This document shows positions 1 to 11,737 of a stretch of DNA of 64,000 nucleotides, in pieces (the stretch's first letter is position 1; the number at the start of each line of letters is the position of its first letter). The notes under the pieces were generated by a model. It made no database searches and was not told the origin of the DNA. It saw nothing but the letters and a program-made list of their open reading frames with translations. A program made the position numbers and the translations under genes. This DNA comes from Rhabditoides inermis. Its lineage: Eukaryota > Nematoda > Chromadorea > Rhabditida > Rhabditidae. Location: assembly GCA_963966185.1 (NCBI GenBank), contig CAWZYM010000346.1, positions 437,001-501,000 of the forward strand. Reading direction: 5' to 3'.

Positions 1-117
1 GAATGGACCACATTTATGAACTCATTGCTATACCATATCCAAATATTTGAAAATCTCATTGTGGTCCCTAGTACTATGTCTCGTACGATGCTGATATGTG
101 GATACGCGATAATATGG

Positions 118-176
118 GTGAGAGAGAGAGGGGGGGAAAGAGAGAGAGAGAGAGGGGGGGGGGGGAGAGAGAGAAT
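118..176. repeat. GA/G-rich microsatellite
   Basis: Almost uninterrupted GA dinucleotides with G runs. In the complete TFP-M genes of this window a GA tract occupies the same place, just upstream of the transmembrane exon, so this is probably the intron 12 tract of the partial copy that follows. Confidence 0.85.
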
Positions 177-263
177 AGAAAACTTACCTGTTTCATGTCA
201 TCACACGAACAGTAGAGATGGCATCGAATCATCGCCTCGCCATGATAAACACTTGATTTGTGT

Positions 264-360
264 AGGCCCATTCATCGTGCTGTTTCTGGCTGTCTACTTT
301 CTGGCAATGTCCTGGGTGGCTCATGTCACTGATCCCGATTTGCGGAGGGGAATCAGACAG
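264..360 (+). pseudogene. Transmembrane exon of a partial TFP-M family copy (M0)
   Basis: After an acceptor ending TTTGTGTAG the exon reads GPFIVLFLAVYFLAMSWV and then DPDLRRGIRQ, followed by a GTATCT donor. It matches exon 13 of the family members at 37433, 41118, 54628 and 57567, which give GPYIALFLGVYFLFIYW and DPEVRRGIQQ. The hydrophobic span should cross the membrane once. No exon 14 (AHREFARMQA type) follows in the next kilobase, and the 5' part lies outside the window or is lost. It may be the tail of a gene that enters from the left, or a relic. The mid-exon change KCDPE to VTDPD removes the juxtamembrane Cys. Confidence 0.6.
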
Positions 361-1092
361 GTATCTCCCCCCATGTTGTTGTTTCTCTGCCTCAACTGAT
401 AATCCGATGGGTGATAATCTGATCAGCCTGCTTCACTCCAATGACAACATATTCAAGGGCAGTAAGTGATAACGTAGTCACCTGTTCAGAATGTCACATT
501 CTCTTCTTATTGATCCGATTTTCACTACTTTACAGGGTCAACAGGTTCCATCCCTTATTGTCAATGAGATCGAGTACAATCTAATAAGAAAGTAAAGAAA
601 CACACTTGATACGTAACCAGAGTTTCGTTCAACTTCCGAAATCGACAATCATTACATCATTTGCAGAAATGCCGATTTTCGGGTCGTCATTTCGGCAGCC
701 GAACGAAACTCTATACGTAACGTACGTGCTGACAAATGTGATTTCGGCAGCAGCACTGTCTCACTGTGCGAGCGTCTCGAACCGTTCCGCACAGATCAAA
801 GTACTCTAGGTTACTGCAGCCGTTCGCACCGACCGAAAACGAGCCGTCACTGATGGAGACGAGGTGAAACCACGAATCAATCACTCACGCTTTCTCCGTG
901 ATGATGCACGTCTAAACTCCAGAGATGGTAAGTTTTCGTGCACTTGTACAAGCTCACCTCAAGCGGGTAGTAAGCCTGCGCACCGGCGTTTTCATGAAAT
1001 GGCGGTGAGTGGCCAAAGACAGAGGCGCAAAGACGAAAAGTGATCGTGCTCGAGCGAGTGCACCGCAGGCAGGCGAGAGTGCAAAGTCAGTG
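361..1092. other. Non-coding stretch with dispersed repeats
   Basis: No convincing exon. Positions 450-510 resemble 2308-2375 in the RTK A upstream region (AAGGGCAGTA...GATAAC...CATTCTCTTCT), so a dispersed repeat is present. A short foldback element sits at 608-722. Confidence 0.5.
608..722. repeat. Short foldback element (MITE-like)
   Basis: The arm at about 608-643 (TACGTAACCAGAGTTTCGTT, then a CCGAAAT motif) is the inverted complement of about 679-722, which reads CCGAACGAAACTCTATACGT. The loop is about 35 bp. The pattern is typical of a small non-autonomous DNA transposon. No target duplication could be assigned. Confidence 0.5.
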
Positions 1093-1738
1093 CGTCTCCA
1101 GACTCTTCCTTCACCTTGCCACTTCCTCTAACTTCGTCCACCTCCATTGCTCCTCGGCCAAGTCCACCTCGGCCACGATAATCTCGGCCACGCCTATCTC
1201 GGCCACGCCCACGCCCACCTTGCTCCATGGCGCATCCAGTGGCCTCTCCGACGAAAAAGATCTGAACATGATTCAGGAGAACCAGGATGAGAAAATGCGA
1301 AAGTTCGCTGAGCACGCACGCGACCAAGGAAGACGAGAAGCACATTGAGCAAAAAGGGCTAGGCATGTGGATCAGAATGCCGGTTGCTTCATCGATTTGG
1401 TGTCGAATGACGAGGACAGCGGGGGAGTGAGAGGTGGATTCGGATCCGAAGGAAGAAAGGCCAGGTAGGGAACTGGATTTGGACGAGAAAGAGGTCAGCA
1501 AGCTGGTCTCGGCAAACAGGTGACGCAGAAGTACTTCGATGGACCCAAGACGAAGTGAAGGGAGGCCCTGCACGCTTCGTCGGAGAGGCCACTGGATGCG
1601 CCATGGAGCAAGGTGGGCGTGGGCGTGGCCGAGATAGGCGTGGCCGAGATTATCGTGGCCGAGGTGGACTTGGCCGAGGAGCAATGGAGGTGGACGAAGT
1701 TAGAGGAAGTGGCAAGGTGAAGGAAGAGTCTGGAGACG
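1093..1738. repeat. Perfect inverted repeat around an Arg-Gly-rich open frame
   Basis: Positions 1093-1255 are the exact reverse complement of 1576-1738 (163 bp arms, 320 bp spacer). The right arm contains alternating CGTGGCCGAGA units and, read on +, encodes RG/RGG-rich peptide (GGRGRGRDRRGRDYRGRGG). Only the right arm is present in the second copy of this region (12058-12220), because the large duplication begins exactly after the left arm. The arm may come from an RGG-box protein exon; no complete gene is visible around it. Confidence 0.7.
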
Positions 1739-2970
1739 TGGATCCAGAAACCACGTCCTCCCGGAGTCGACTCGGCATTGACCATCTGGCCGGGCATTGT
1801 AGAGAGAAGTGAAGCGAGTGGCGGTAGCGCGCCGCCGCCGGCCTTGTGTGTGCGGCAACTCGGCGACAGGCGAGAGCGTGCGATGCGGCGATCAGGCAAA
1901 TGCGAATAGAACCTAGTCGGTACGCATATGAGAGGAGAGACGGGCGATCGCACGCGTGCGGTCTGTGCGCTCTTTAAACCACCATTACCAAGTAGAGTTA
2001 TGCAAAGAATAGTGTATAGTATATCAGAATGTATAGTGTTGCTGCATGACTTGCATGAGCTACTAGATGCTTTTCAACTTTATCATGAGGTTCTACGGAA
2101 CTAATTATCATAGGTTTTGTTGTGCTCGCGGAGTGTACACGGAGAAGTACAACATAATGAAAAGAGAGTGTGAGAAGCTGTCAACATTGAAATACCCCCG
2201 CCGACCGCCAGGAAAATCGGTCCCTCTTTTTCATTCAACGAAAACAGTTTGAGAATCGCGAGGTTCTAACTAGCTACTTTGACAACACGTTTTATTTTTA
2301 TCGCCTCTGCAAGGGCAGTAGATGATAACATAATCACTTGTTCGTATCAGTAAACAGAAACCCCATAACCGCATTCTCTTCTACTTAGTCATGTTCACCT
2401 TACCTTGATAAGTCTTACCAACTATTACATGTAAAATCAGTGTTGTAGAGTAATTCTCTAGTCATAAGTAGAATCCTCGTGCATACGAACGTAATAAACC
2501 TTCTGTATGATATGTTATTTCAAACAAATTACGTTTTTTTATATTTATTTTTGAGGTATATAGAAAAAGTGGGCGCATTAAGTGTGTGTGTGTGTATGTA
2601 TGTGTATGTGAATATAATGAACCCTATGACCCTTTTTGCAAGAGCGATACATGTGTGCTACAGTATCATAAGATACTAAATGCTCTGAGTTCTGATCATT
2701 TGCTTGTCAACTAATATCAACATTTTCATCAACATCGGTGTTTAAGTCAAAACACTGTATTGTAAATATGTAGTTTTATTTTTAGTAAATATGTAGTGGT
2801 TTTATGTTCTCAAAGAAGAGTGTGACCGATAAGAAGTTTATGTAGCGTTTGGTATCGCCTACTCGAAATAAACTTGTTATAGTGACAGCGGCAGCATGTT
2901 CAACCTTCAATACTATTACCTCGTATTCCTATTACATATACACGACATGAGGTGAAATTTATTGAATGAG
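1256..2970 (+). repeat. Upstream part of segmental duplication, copy A
   Basis: Positions 1256-2970 match 11738-13452 at constant offset 10482 with almost no differences. The stretch holds open frames such as 1555-1812 (RGG-rich) but no start-to-stop gene could be assembled. It directly precedes RTK A, so it includes that gene's promoter. An internal (TG)n tract lies at about 2582-2610. Confidence 0.8.
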
Positions 2971-5900
2971 ATGCTTACAGTCCATTTTTCAGTTGTGCGA
3001 GTGAGTTTAGCGATTCTGTTCTCAGCTGGAAAGTGAGTTGAAACATGACTTCATGTTTAGAAATTCCCAGATTACGAAATCGTCATCAGCCATACCATCA
3101 GAAGATCCGAACATCGTTTGCGAGGGAGATAAAGTGGAAGTATCTTGCTCCTGGAATAAAAATAACTGGTAAACTACATTTGAGTTTAAAACGCGGATAG
3201 TAGTTTTCCAGCTCTGTTGCTCCTATTCTCTTATTCAGAGCTAATCCTACCGAAATTACATTCACTCGAACGATGGTCGATAATTATCTCATTGAGTAAG
3301 TGAAAAAAAACACCGAATTGAAATATATTTTATATTTGAAGGAATGCGACATCGCACGATTCTGGCGAATATGTCTGCTATTACGATTATGATTGTGGCA
3401 CAGAGTGGTCTTCAAAGCTGAGCTTAGATTTCATGACTGTTTTGCATGTCATACCACCACGCTACACGAATCCAACTAATATTGAGGTGAGTGCTGATTC
3501 CCATGATGATTAAATAAACTCTTTTTTTAAGTCAACGTCTGATGGTAAATTCAAACTTACATGTCCACTCGAAGGGATTCCGGAACCGGAGTATCATTGG
3601 TGATATTTGCTGACAACTAAATCATACAACTTGATCATACAACTTGGTGTAACAAATATGTAGAAACCTAAATTTCACCCAGTGACACAACGCAATCGTT
3701 TTTTCAAGGTATTTTGGAACGAAAGGATCGTCTCCTAATGACATTTTATCTGGCGAAAACAATAAAGTACGTTTGTTAAAAATCGAAAAGTGTACAATGT
3801 TTGTCGTAGGCTATACAAATCAACAAAACTCTGTATACTGAACACATATTTGCATGCAAAGCTAGAAATCGCGGAGGTGCGAAGACGTATAGAATGACTT
3901 CACAGGACGATGAAATTAAAGAGGAACAGGTTTGTCAGCTAAAATTGATAATTGAACTGTAAACTGAAAAGAACTTTCAGGCTGACATCACAATATGGTT
4001 GATTCCTTCACTTGTCTTCATTGCTGTGAGCTTGGCTGTGATAGGTATATTTGCCTATAGAAAATGGTACCATAATAACAGTTTTATGCGGAAACGGTGA
4101 AATTTTTAGTTTTAACCCCTTAACTGTTTGCAGTTTCAGATCAAACGCGAGATCATCTGTAACTTCCATCATTGTTCCGAAAATAACGTCGTATTCAGGT
4201 ATAGAATATAAGTTTTTTGTAAAATCGAAAAACGAGGAGTTTCAGAAACTATCCCGAACATTGATGTGGATAATGTTCTCTATCAAACAGCACAATCAAA
4301 ATCGAGGATCTTCAAAAAGAGTGATTTCATGGATGTCAAACAGGTGATCGTAATACCTTAAATTTAATATAAATATAATATGAATATTAATAAACATGTT
4401 CACTTTTCAGCTAAGTTGTGGCAATTTCGGTTCAGTACGTCTCAAGCGTTTGCGTTTCGAAGACATGATCTGGATTGAAGTCGCGGTAAAGGTATCGATG
4501 TGCTGCCTTGTCTTTTTAAAATTCTTACGGTGGCTATACTTTGACATTTCTTTTTGTTGTATTTTTTTCCCTATTCAGCATAGGCTTCTGTTTACTCAAA
4601 CTCATCATTGTTTTTCGTTATACGTCGTATCCAATTGCATTTTTATATTGAAGGCAGTGAAAGATGCTCGAAATAAAGTACAGCGTCAAATGCTGGCACA
4701 AGAAAGATTATTGATGGAGAAGGTTGGACAACATCCAAATATTTTGTATCTAATTGGCGTTATTGAAGATAGGTTTGTTGTTTCCATTGATATGCGTATT
4801 GCAAAATAACATGATTCAAGAAATGAGCTTCAACTCGTCACAGAATTTTGTGAGCATGGATCACTAAAGGACTACATACAGAAAATGGCGGTTTGTTTTC
4901 AATAGGATTTGAATGATAGTTTTTTCAGCACGTTTTCACCACTGGACAACAGAGAAAAGCATTGCAAGATTATGTCTGCGAAGCAGACTTCAATCCAAGT
5001 TCATCGTATTTATTGACCATTTCCGATCTTCTTCAATATTCATGGCAGATCGCAAATGGAATGGAGTTTCTCTCGACGATAGTGAGTCACATATCGTTGT
5101 ATCTCGTCTACATGTACCTGGCCTACAGCTCAAATTACGGTGCTCTAACCGTTTTCTTTTCCTTTTCTTCACGTTTTAGCCGCAACACTCCGTTACCCTC
5201 TGTCATGTCTCACAGTTTGTAGTAGTGGTTATAATAGTGTTTGTTGTTATTATCAAAACTGGTAACTGTTGATTCACATTCGATTCAGTGTGTCCATCGC
5301 GACTTGGCAGCACGAAACGTGTTGTTGACAGCGAGAGGAGTCGTGAGAATAGCCGACTTTGGTCTTGCAAGACAAACACTCGATAAGAACTACTACAGAT
5401 AAGTATATTCAATGGGTTACAGCTCATTTATATGGTTCAGACGTCAATCTCCGGACCTTCCTCTTCCTTTCAAGTGGATGGCGTTGGAACTATTCTTCGA
5501 CGATTCTGAGAATAAGTTCACTCAAGCGGTTAGCTCCATATCAGTCATTAATCATTACTATTTTCACACTTTTTAGTCCGATGTATGGTCCTTCGGAGTT
5601 GTTCTTTGGGAGTTGTTCTCGCTCGGTGCCAGTCCCTATCCTCACTTCACCGAAGTGAAACAACTTCGTGAATATCTCAATGAAGGTCGCAGACTCGAGA
5701 GACCGGTACATGCCCCAGAGGATATGTGAGTTATACATTCAATCCGTTTATCGTGATTTACTCTCTTAGATACGAGCTTATGATGATGTGTTGGTCAGCG
5801 GATCCTTCAAACAGACCTGTGTTCAACGAATGCCGCGAGAAGATCGGGCAGATGCTAGAGATGGCAGAGCCAGAGGTGAGGAGCAACTTTTGAAAAATGC

Positions 5901-6003
5901 ACGTGCTATCATTCAGTTGTTCTCAACACTACCTCAGCTGCTTCAAGCGGAATCGGACATTCAGCGTCAGTATACACGTGGATCAACAACACCACACTCT
6001 TGA
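2971..6003 (+). CDS. Receptor tyrosine kinase with two Ig-like domains, nematode type (RTK A)
   Basis: Predicted single-pass receptor of 621 residues that phosphorylates tyrosines at the plasma membrane. Exons: 2971-3032, 3061-3168, 3212-3295, 3342-3486, 3532-3599, 3709-3766, 3810-3929, 3981-4096, 4134-4198, 4246-4343, 4411-4491, 4654-4772, 4821-4890, 4929-5081, 5289-5398, 5441-5528, 5577-5725, 5770-5875, 5938-6003; all phases agree. Residues 1-20 look like a signal peptide. Ig 1 shows VSCSW and DSGEYVCYY; Ig 2 shows KLTCPLEG and [10 protein letters not shown]. The transmembrane segment is near 219-241. Kinase landmarks: glycine loop LSCGNFGSV with the first Gly replaced by Ser, VAVK Lys335, [10 protein letters not shown] at 450-459, DFG at 472, YY at 484-485, WMALE in place of APE, SDVWSFG. 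The intron after exon 15 starts ATAAGT instead of GTAAGT; otherwise a TAA follows at once. Resembles the C. elegans kin-16/old and ver groups, by inference only. Confidence 0.85.
5399..5440 (+). other. AT-AG intron candidate in RTK A
   Basis: Exon 15 ends ...TACTACAG and the next bases are ATAAGTATATT; the intron ends TATGGTTCAG. Splicing at AT keeps the frame (YYR then [16 protein letters not shown]). Use of the nearby GT (TAA|GTATAT) leaves an in-frame stop. Copy B has the same bases at 18895. Confidence 0.65.
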
Positions 6004-7664
6004 AGTGAACGAAGTTATCTGGGCTTTTCAATATACAAACGATGAATGTGTTTGTTATTGTTTGTGTTTATTCGTGGGAACTCTTGGTGCGATTTTAGCG
6101 CGCGCCCTAAACCATCACCAGCGAGACCTATCATTCAGTTGCGGAAGTAATAAGTTTCTGTTTCTAGTTTGTCCATATTTTATGTTTTAAGGAATTCAAG
6201 TGCAGAGGAGGAGTCCGCAACGATTAGTGCCCCGTGTTTCTGAAGAACAAGGCCGCCATGGCTGCTAAGATGGCGAGAGAGAGAGGGCTGACAATGTACA
6301 GCTGAGACTCGCGGAAAACCTCGCCGCTGCCTTTCCCAATGTGTGAGTGTGAGACTCTTGTTATGTCCATGCGACTTCTATTACCTCAAATGTTTGTGAA
6401 TATTGTGTCCCCAATCTCATTTTTTGTGCCAAAATCCCTAGTTCTCACAGTTACGCCCAAACGCGCCGTTTTCTCAAGACAAAAAACAAGTACTAATCAC
6501 ACTGAGTTACGCGAGTATTGTTGTTCTCTTATTGTTACTAGAATTCGATCAATAAACTGTTCCATTGTAATGTGTTTTTGTTTCTACAACGTTAATACAG
6601 GCAAGGCATTACCGTATCCAGTATCCAGGTTTTTAAATATGTAGTACCATAATGATAATATTATATCGATGGAAGAGAAATGTATTCTGCTTACATAGTG
6701 CTTGTGGTAACAATGTTACGAATGCAGCACAGGCTTCCAACGAAGTGTTTATCGAAAAAGATAGCAATCAAGGGTGGCCGTATGTACCCCGCAATACGCA
6801 ACATTTTTGCACTTCTTATATTGAACTGGCTACGTCTAGTTCTCTAGATTTCGATCCGCGTTGGGCGCGACAAACAATGTAAAACGATTTCGACACAAAT
6901 GCAGGGCGTCTGTATCATTCATGTAGATACGAGTCCATCCCGTAGGTATGTATGTGTGCAGGTTCCTGTGTGCAGAATGCACTGAAGTTACATGCAGGCA
7001 GTACAGCGATCTCTGCGACTACTCAGAAGACTCTCACTCGCAAGCCTAACTATGCCTGCAGCTTTCTACAGGCGGAGTGAGATGAAGTGAAAAAAGAGTG
7101 CTGTAATTGTCTTACAAAAACACTAAGTCAAAGTCAGTAAAAAAACTTACAACAAATGTTTGTACAAAAAACAGTATTAGTATTCTCAAGTGTTGGTTTC
7201 CTACATTCTATAACAAGATGAGACCTATTTTTGAAGAAAGATGGGAAGTTCAGTGGCACAAATTTCATTTCGATCAAATGTTATTGAGCCTGTGTAAAGC
7301 TGTAAAGTGTTTAGAACGAAAGTTGTCAATTTGAAACTGCCATTTAGCATCGAATTTTCTCGATGAGTGCAACTAATACTACTGTGATCTTTCGTATTTA
7401 CATCAAGACGCGACTATATATATAGATACATATACGTGTATCCAAATGTTCGTCTTCTATCTACCTTGTGACTTCTATAACATCGGCTACTTTTCATGCT
7501 GAAACGTGTTTCAACAAGGCTATGCCTCTTGAAATCAACATAACTTTTATATGTTTTGATTATAAAATATTCCGTGATAAAAACTGAACACTCGAAGAGA
7601 ACTCACTAACGACCACAGAAGAACAATTATTGATAAGAAACGTGTGTTGTTTGCGGTACATCGA
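6004..7664. other. Intergenic DNA between RTK A and RTK C
   Basis: Contains the RTK A 3' UTR (similar to 19505-19580 of copy B) and then no exon that I can support. Frames with ATG exist (for example 6339-6644 and 6652-6882) but lack family similarity or splice context. Confidence 0.5.
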
Positions 7665-9646
7665 ATGCTTCTCCTGTTTGCCCTAGCCGGCCTATTCTTG
7701 AATGAGTAAAATGTTCAAACTTCATTGCTGCTGTTTCTTTATCATGTTGTATGTATACGATATCAGGTAAACATTTTCAATTGTAAAAACTACACCATGA
7801 TGCTGCCTGTTTTAGTTGTGTATTTGCGCCTTCATCTATTATTCATTACAATGTAAGTAATGTTTAAAGAGGAACTATAAAACACACTCAGGTCACAAAA
7901 CCATCGTTTGCGTCTCCTTCCGAAAATATCAAAGACATTTTCGAAGGAGATAGAATAGAAATATCCTGCGCTTGGAACAAAAATGACAGGTAAAATAGTT
8001 TTCGCCTGTGTTATTGACCAGAGCGTCAGTCGAAAACGAGTGAGGACAGAGCGGAAAAGATTGAGAGTGTCCCGCCGCGTCTTTGATTCGCGTTCGCTTT
8101 CTTTTTATTAGGTATTTCTGTTCGAAAAAAAAGCTTTCAGTTTACTCCACGACATGGTGATCGAAGCGTTGACAAGCCTAGCTTTCGGGTCCACTAGAGA
8201 CTAAAGCATTCTGTACATTAGCCACTATTGAGCGTGTGATATGTCTATATAAACGCTTGCGAATATTCTCTCGGCTAACCAGCAGGATCGTGGCCAGTCG
8301 AACGACCTCTTGCGATCGAGTTCGATCGCTTCGTGAAAAAAACGTGGAGGGCGTTGCATTTCTTTTTTTTTTCATAATCGGTCCAATTCGGTCGCAGGGG
8401 GCTATTGGACTGCAACAGCGAGAACATCGTCTTGGATGACTGACAAAACTAGAAAGTATTGTGCGTATTCTCATTGATTCAGTTCTTCTGCTCCTCTTCT
8501 AACATTTACTATTCGCGATAAACTGGTTTTTAATCGTTCGATGGATACCAACTATTTGATTGAGTGAGTTTTTGTTTATTAATGTTGTATTCACACAAAA
8601 TTACATTTTTGAAGGAATGCTACAACGCTTGATAGCGGTCTTTATATGTGCTGTTACGAACGCAATTTGCATTGCGAGGAAATCTATATATCATATGTGA
8701 GCCGTGCGTATCTAAATATTTCATTTGTCCAAGCCCCTCATTACACACATCCCACTACTATTGAGGTGAATTTTGCTTTCTCTCTCTAACAGGAAAGATT
8801 TTTTTTTAGAAAACATCTGACGGGAACTTGAAACTCACTTGTCCTCTTGAAGGAATTCCGGAACCAGAGTACCAGTGGTATGTTGTTTTGTTTAGTCTTT
8901 TCAAACACGTAGCGTGTTTGCATCATTAGAGAGGGCGCACAAACGCCCTTCTCGCTTGTTATGATTTGCGTTCCCCCCGCGCTAGATGCCTTGGAACGAC
9001 CTTTTCCGGATGAAGTACTTTTTTATTGTAAAGTGATATCACATATTCCATTGTACTAGTTAGTTTCTAGAAAGCGATTTTTTAGGAATTTGTTTTGTGA
9101 CTGATTGAAATCGAAACGAGTTACAGAAAGTGCGCATTGAAGGTGCGAATTGAAGTTGATGTAATGCGGTAACTGTGTGGACAATCGATTGGCCCCGCCC
9201 CCTCTGTGAGTGAGAGGCAAATAGCGGGCGCGCGACAGTATACTTGCATACAGCATACTCTGCATACTTCGAAAATGTAATTTTGTGAAACAAAACTTGA
9301 TAAAAGGACAGATATTATTTTTTAAAAGTACCAAGTAAAAGTAGTTGGCTTGTACTGATTGTCTCAACTGAGAAAATGAGAATGAAAAGGAGCCGAGATG
9401 ATTACAATTGAGACATGTACTTTCAGGTATCATGGACGAGAAAATGGACTGCCTTTATCTGGCGAGAACCATAAGGTAAACTTTAAAAAGCAAAGCAAAA
9501 GAGGCATTCGAAATGTATTATTGCAGGTTTTAAGCGTGAACAAAACGATGCTGTTGATAGAACCAATATATTGTGAAGCTAAAAATCGCGGAGGTACAAT
9601 GACACATGAAGTGCACTCCATGAATGAAAAAATGACAGAAGGAACG
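7665..9646 (+). pseudogene. RTK paralogue reduced to its secreted two-Ig ectodomain (RTK C)
   Basis: Exons 7665-7705, 7816-7852, 7892-7989, 8483-8563, 8615-8765, 8810-8877, 9427-9475 and 9527-9646 keep phase and have no stop: 645 nt, 215 codons, the same total as the RTK A ectodomain. The start MLLLFALAGLFLN is a good signal peptide. Ig 1 shows ISCAW and DSGLYMCCY; Ig 2 shows KLTCPLEG and PIYCEAKNRGG. The intron between 7989 and 8483 and the one between 8877 and 9427 are enlarged by inserted DNA, the latter by a Helitron relic. After the exon equivalent to RTK A exon 7 the membrane and kinase exons are missing and a 292-bp array begins. It may be dead, or it may give a soluble decoy. Divergence from A is much greater than between A and B. 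Confidence 0.7.
8926..9395 (-). mobile_element. Helitron-like element relic in RTK C intron
   Basis: Read on -, the element ends with a weak GC hairpin and CCCTCTCTAA followed by host T, as in the elements ending at 14470 and 57832. Near 9290-9330 the sequence (AAAAGGACAGATATTATTTTTTAAAAGTAC) resembles the 5' region of those elements. The exact 5' end is eroded. It inflates the intron between Ig 2 exons but leaves both splice sites. Confidence 0.6.
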
Positions 9647-9652
9647 GTATGT

Positions 9653-11157
9653 GCTAACAGCGGAGGTGGAGGTGGAGAAAAGCCTGGAAGAAGGGCTACC
9701 TGCCGTTCTACATGAATGACACTCGGAGTCACGCCGGAGCATCGGGTGGACTGGGTGGATCAGCTGACCCCCGAAGAATCCGGTGCAGAGCGTCAAGGAC
9801 ACTCATGCACCATTCACTCATGCACCGCATCTCCAACCGCATCTCGTACGTTCTCTCCCGTGACTTCGAAATACTCCCGAACTCTACCGAACCCTTCAGA
9901 ATGTCTTGCGATCCCTTCGAAGCTGTATCGGAGACGGTGCGTGCGCTAACAGCGGAGGTGGAGGTGGAGAAAAGCCTGGAAGAAGGGCTACCTGCCGTTC
10001 TACATGAATGACACTCGGAGTCACGCCGGAGCATCGGGTGGACTGGGTGGATCAGCTGACCCCCGAAGAATCCGGTGCAGAGCGTCAAGGACACTCATGC
10101 ACCATTCACTCATGCACCGCATCTCCAACCGCATCTCGTACGTTCTCTCCCGTGACTTCGAAATACTCCCGAACTCTACCGAACCCTTCAGAATGTCTTG
10201 CGATCCCTTCGAAGCTGTATCGGAGACGGTGCGTGCGCTAACAGCGGAGGTGGAGGTGGAGAAAAGCCTGGAAGAAGGGCTACCTGCCGTTCTACATGAA
10301 TGACACTCGGAGTCACGCCGGAGCATCGGGTGGACTGGGTGGATCAGCTGACCCCCGAAGAATCCGGTGCAGAGCGTCAAGGACACTCATGCACCATTCA
10401 CTCATGCACCGCATCTCCAACCGCATCTCGTACGTTCTCTCCCGTGACTTCGAAATACTCCCGAACTCTACCGAACCCTTCAGAATGTCTTGCGATCCCT
10501 TCGAAGCTGTATCGGAGACGGTGCGTGCGCTAACAGCGGAGGTGGAGGTGGAGAAAAGCCTGGAAGAAGGGCTACCTGCCGTTCTACATGAATGACACTC
10601 GAAGTCACGCCGGAGCATCGGGTGGACTGGGTGGATCAGCTGACCCCCGAAGAATCCGGTGCAGAGCGTCAAGGACACTCATGCACCATTCACTCATGCA
10701 CCGCATCTCCAACCGCATCTCGTACGTTCTCTCCCGTGACTTCGAAATACTCCCGAACTCTACCGAACCCTTCAGAATGTCTTGCGATCCCTTCGAAGCT
10801 GTATCGGAGACGGTGCGTGCGCTAACAGCGGAGGTGGAGGTGGAGAAAAGCCTGGAAGAAGGGCTACCTGCCGTTCTACATGAATGACACTCGGAGTCAC
10901 GCCGGAGCATCGGGTGGACTGGGTGGATCAGCTGACCCCCGAAGAATCCGGTGCAGAGCGTCAAGGACACTCATGCACCATTCACTCATGCACCGCATCT
11001 CCAACCGCATCTCGTACGTTCTCTCCCGTGACTTCGAAATACTCCCGAACTCTACCGAACCCTTCAGAATGTCTTGCGATCCCTTCGAAGCTGTATCGGA
11101 GACGGTGCGTGCGCTAACAGCGGAGATGGAGGTGGAGAAAAGCCTGGAAGAAGGGTT
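9653..11157. repeat. Tandem array of 292-bp units
   Basis: Five nearly identical units begin at 9653, 9945, 10237, 10529 and 10821, with a partial sixth from 11113. Only a few substitutions separate them (for example at 10604 and 11125-11127). Each unit carries open frames of about 99 codons on + and 121 codons on -, which restart in every unit because 292 is not a multiple of three. I recognise no protein in them. The array starts within about 7 bp of the RTK C exon 7 donor. Confidence 0.95.
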
Positions 11158-11737
11158 TCCTGTCGTGCGGCTGCCACCGTACTGCCACCAGTAAAGCCTG
11201 GGCAACGTGTCGGTAGAATAGGTTTTATCGGAATGAGCCTGGATCGATCACACTGATCACTTATATACGTGCTATCGCAAATACCAATAGCAATAGATCT
11301 GAACTATAACAATTAGACGATCATGTGAACAAGAGAGATGACACATACATCTCTCACACAACTCAATCCAATCAAGCTGCACTGGTCTCTCTTACATGCG
11401 CACCATCCGCGACAAGGGCCACGCCAAGACGATGGAGGTGGAGAAAAGCCTGGAAGAAGGGTTTCCTGTCGTGCGGCTGCCACCGTACTGCCACCAGTAA
11501 AGCCTGGGCAACGTGTCGGTAGAATAGGTTTTATCGGAATGAGCCTGGATCGATCACACTGATCACTTATATACGTGCTATCACAAATACCAATAGCAAT
11601 AGATCTGAACTATAACAATTAGACGATCATGTGAACAAGAGAGATGACACATACATCTCTCACACAACTCAATCCAATCAAGCTGCACTGGTCTCTCTTA
11701 CATGCGCACCATCCGCGACAAGGGCCACGCCAAGACG
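11125..11737. repeat. Two tandem copies of a 306-bp unit
   Basis: Unit 1 at 11125-11430 and unit 2 at 11431-11736 are almost identical. Both begin GATGGAGGTGGAGAAAAGCC, shared with the 292-bp unit, then diverge into a different sequence. The second copy ends exactly where the segmental duplication copy B begins (11738). This gives a nested repeat history: 292-bp array, then 306-bp duplication, then the RTK duplication. Confidence 0.9.

Noticed and set aside
992..1684. 230-codon frame on - through the inverted repeat
   Set aside because: Spans both inverted arms, so it reads the same DNA in both senses; the peptide has no recognisable domain.
9653..11157. CRISPR-like regular repeats
   Set aside because: Units are contiguous 292-bp tandem copies without spacers, in a eukaryotic intron-rich context.
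9712..11205. Repeated 99- and 121-codon frames
   Set aside because: They recur in each 292-bp unit on both strands and shift frame between units. No known domain, start context or splice pattern supports a protein.
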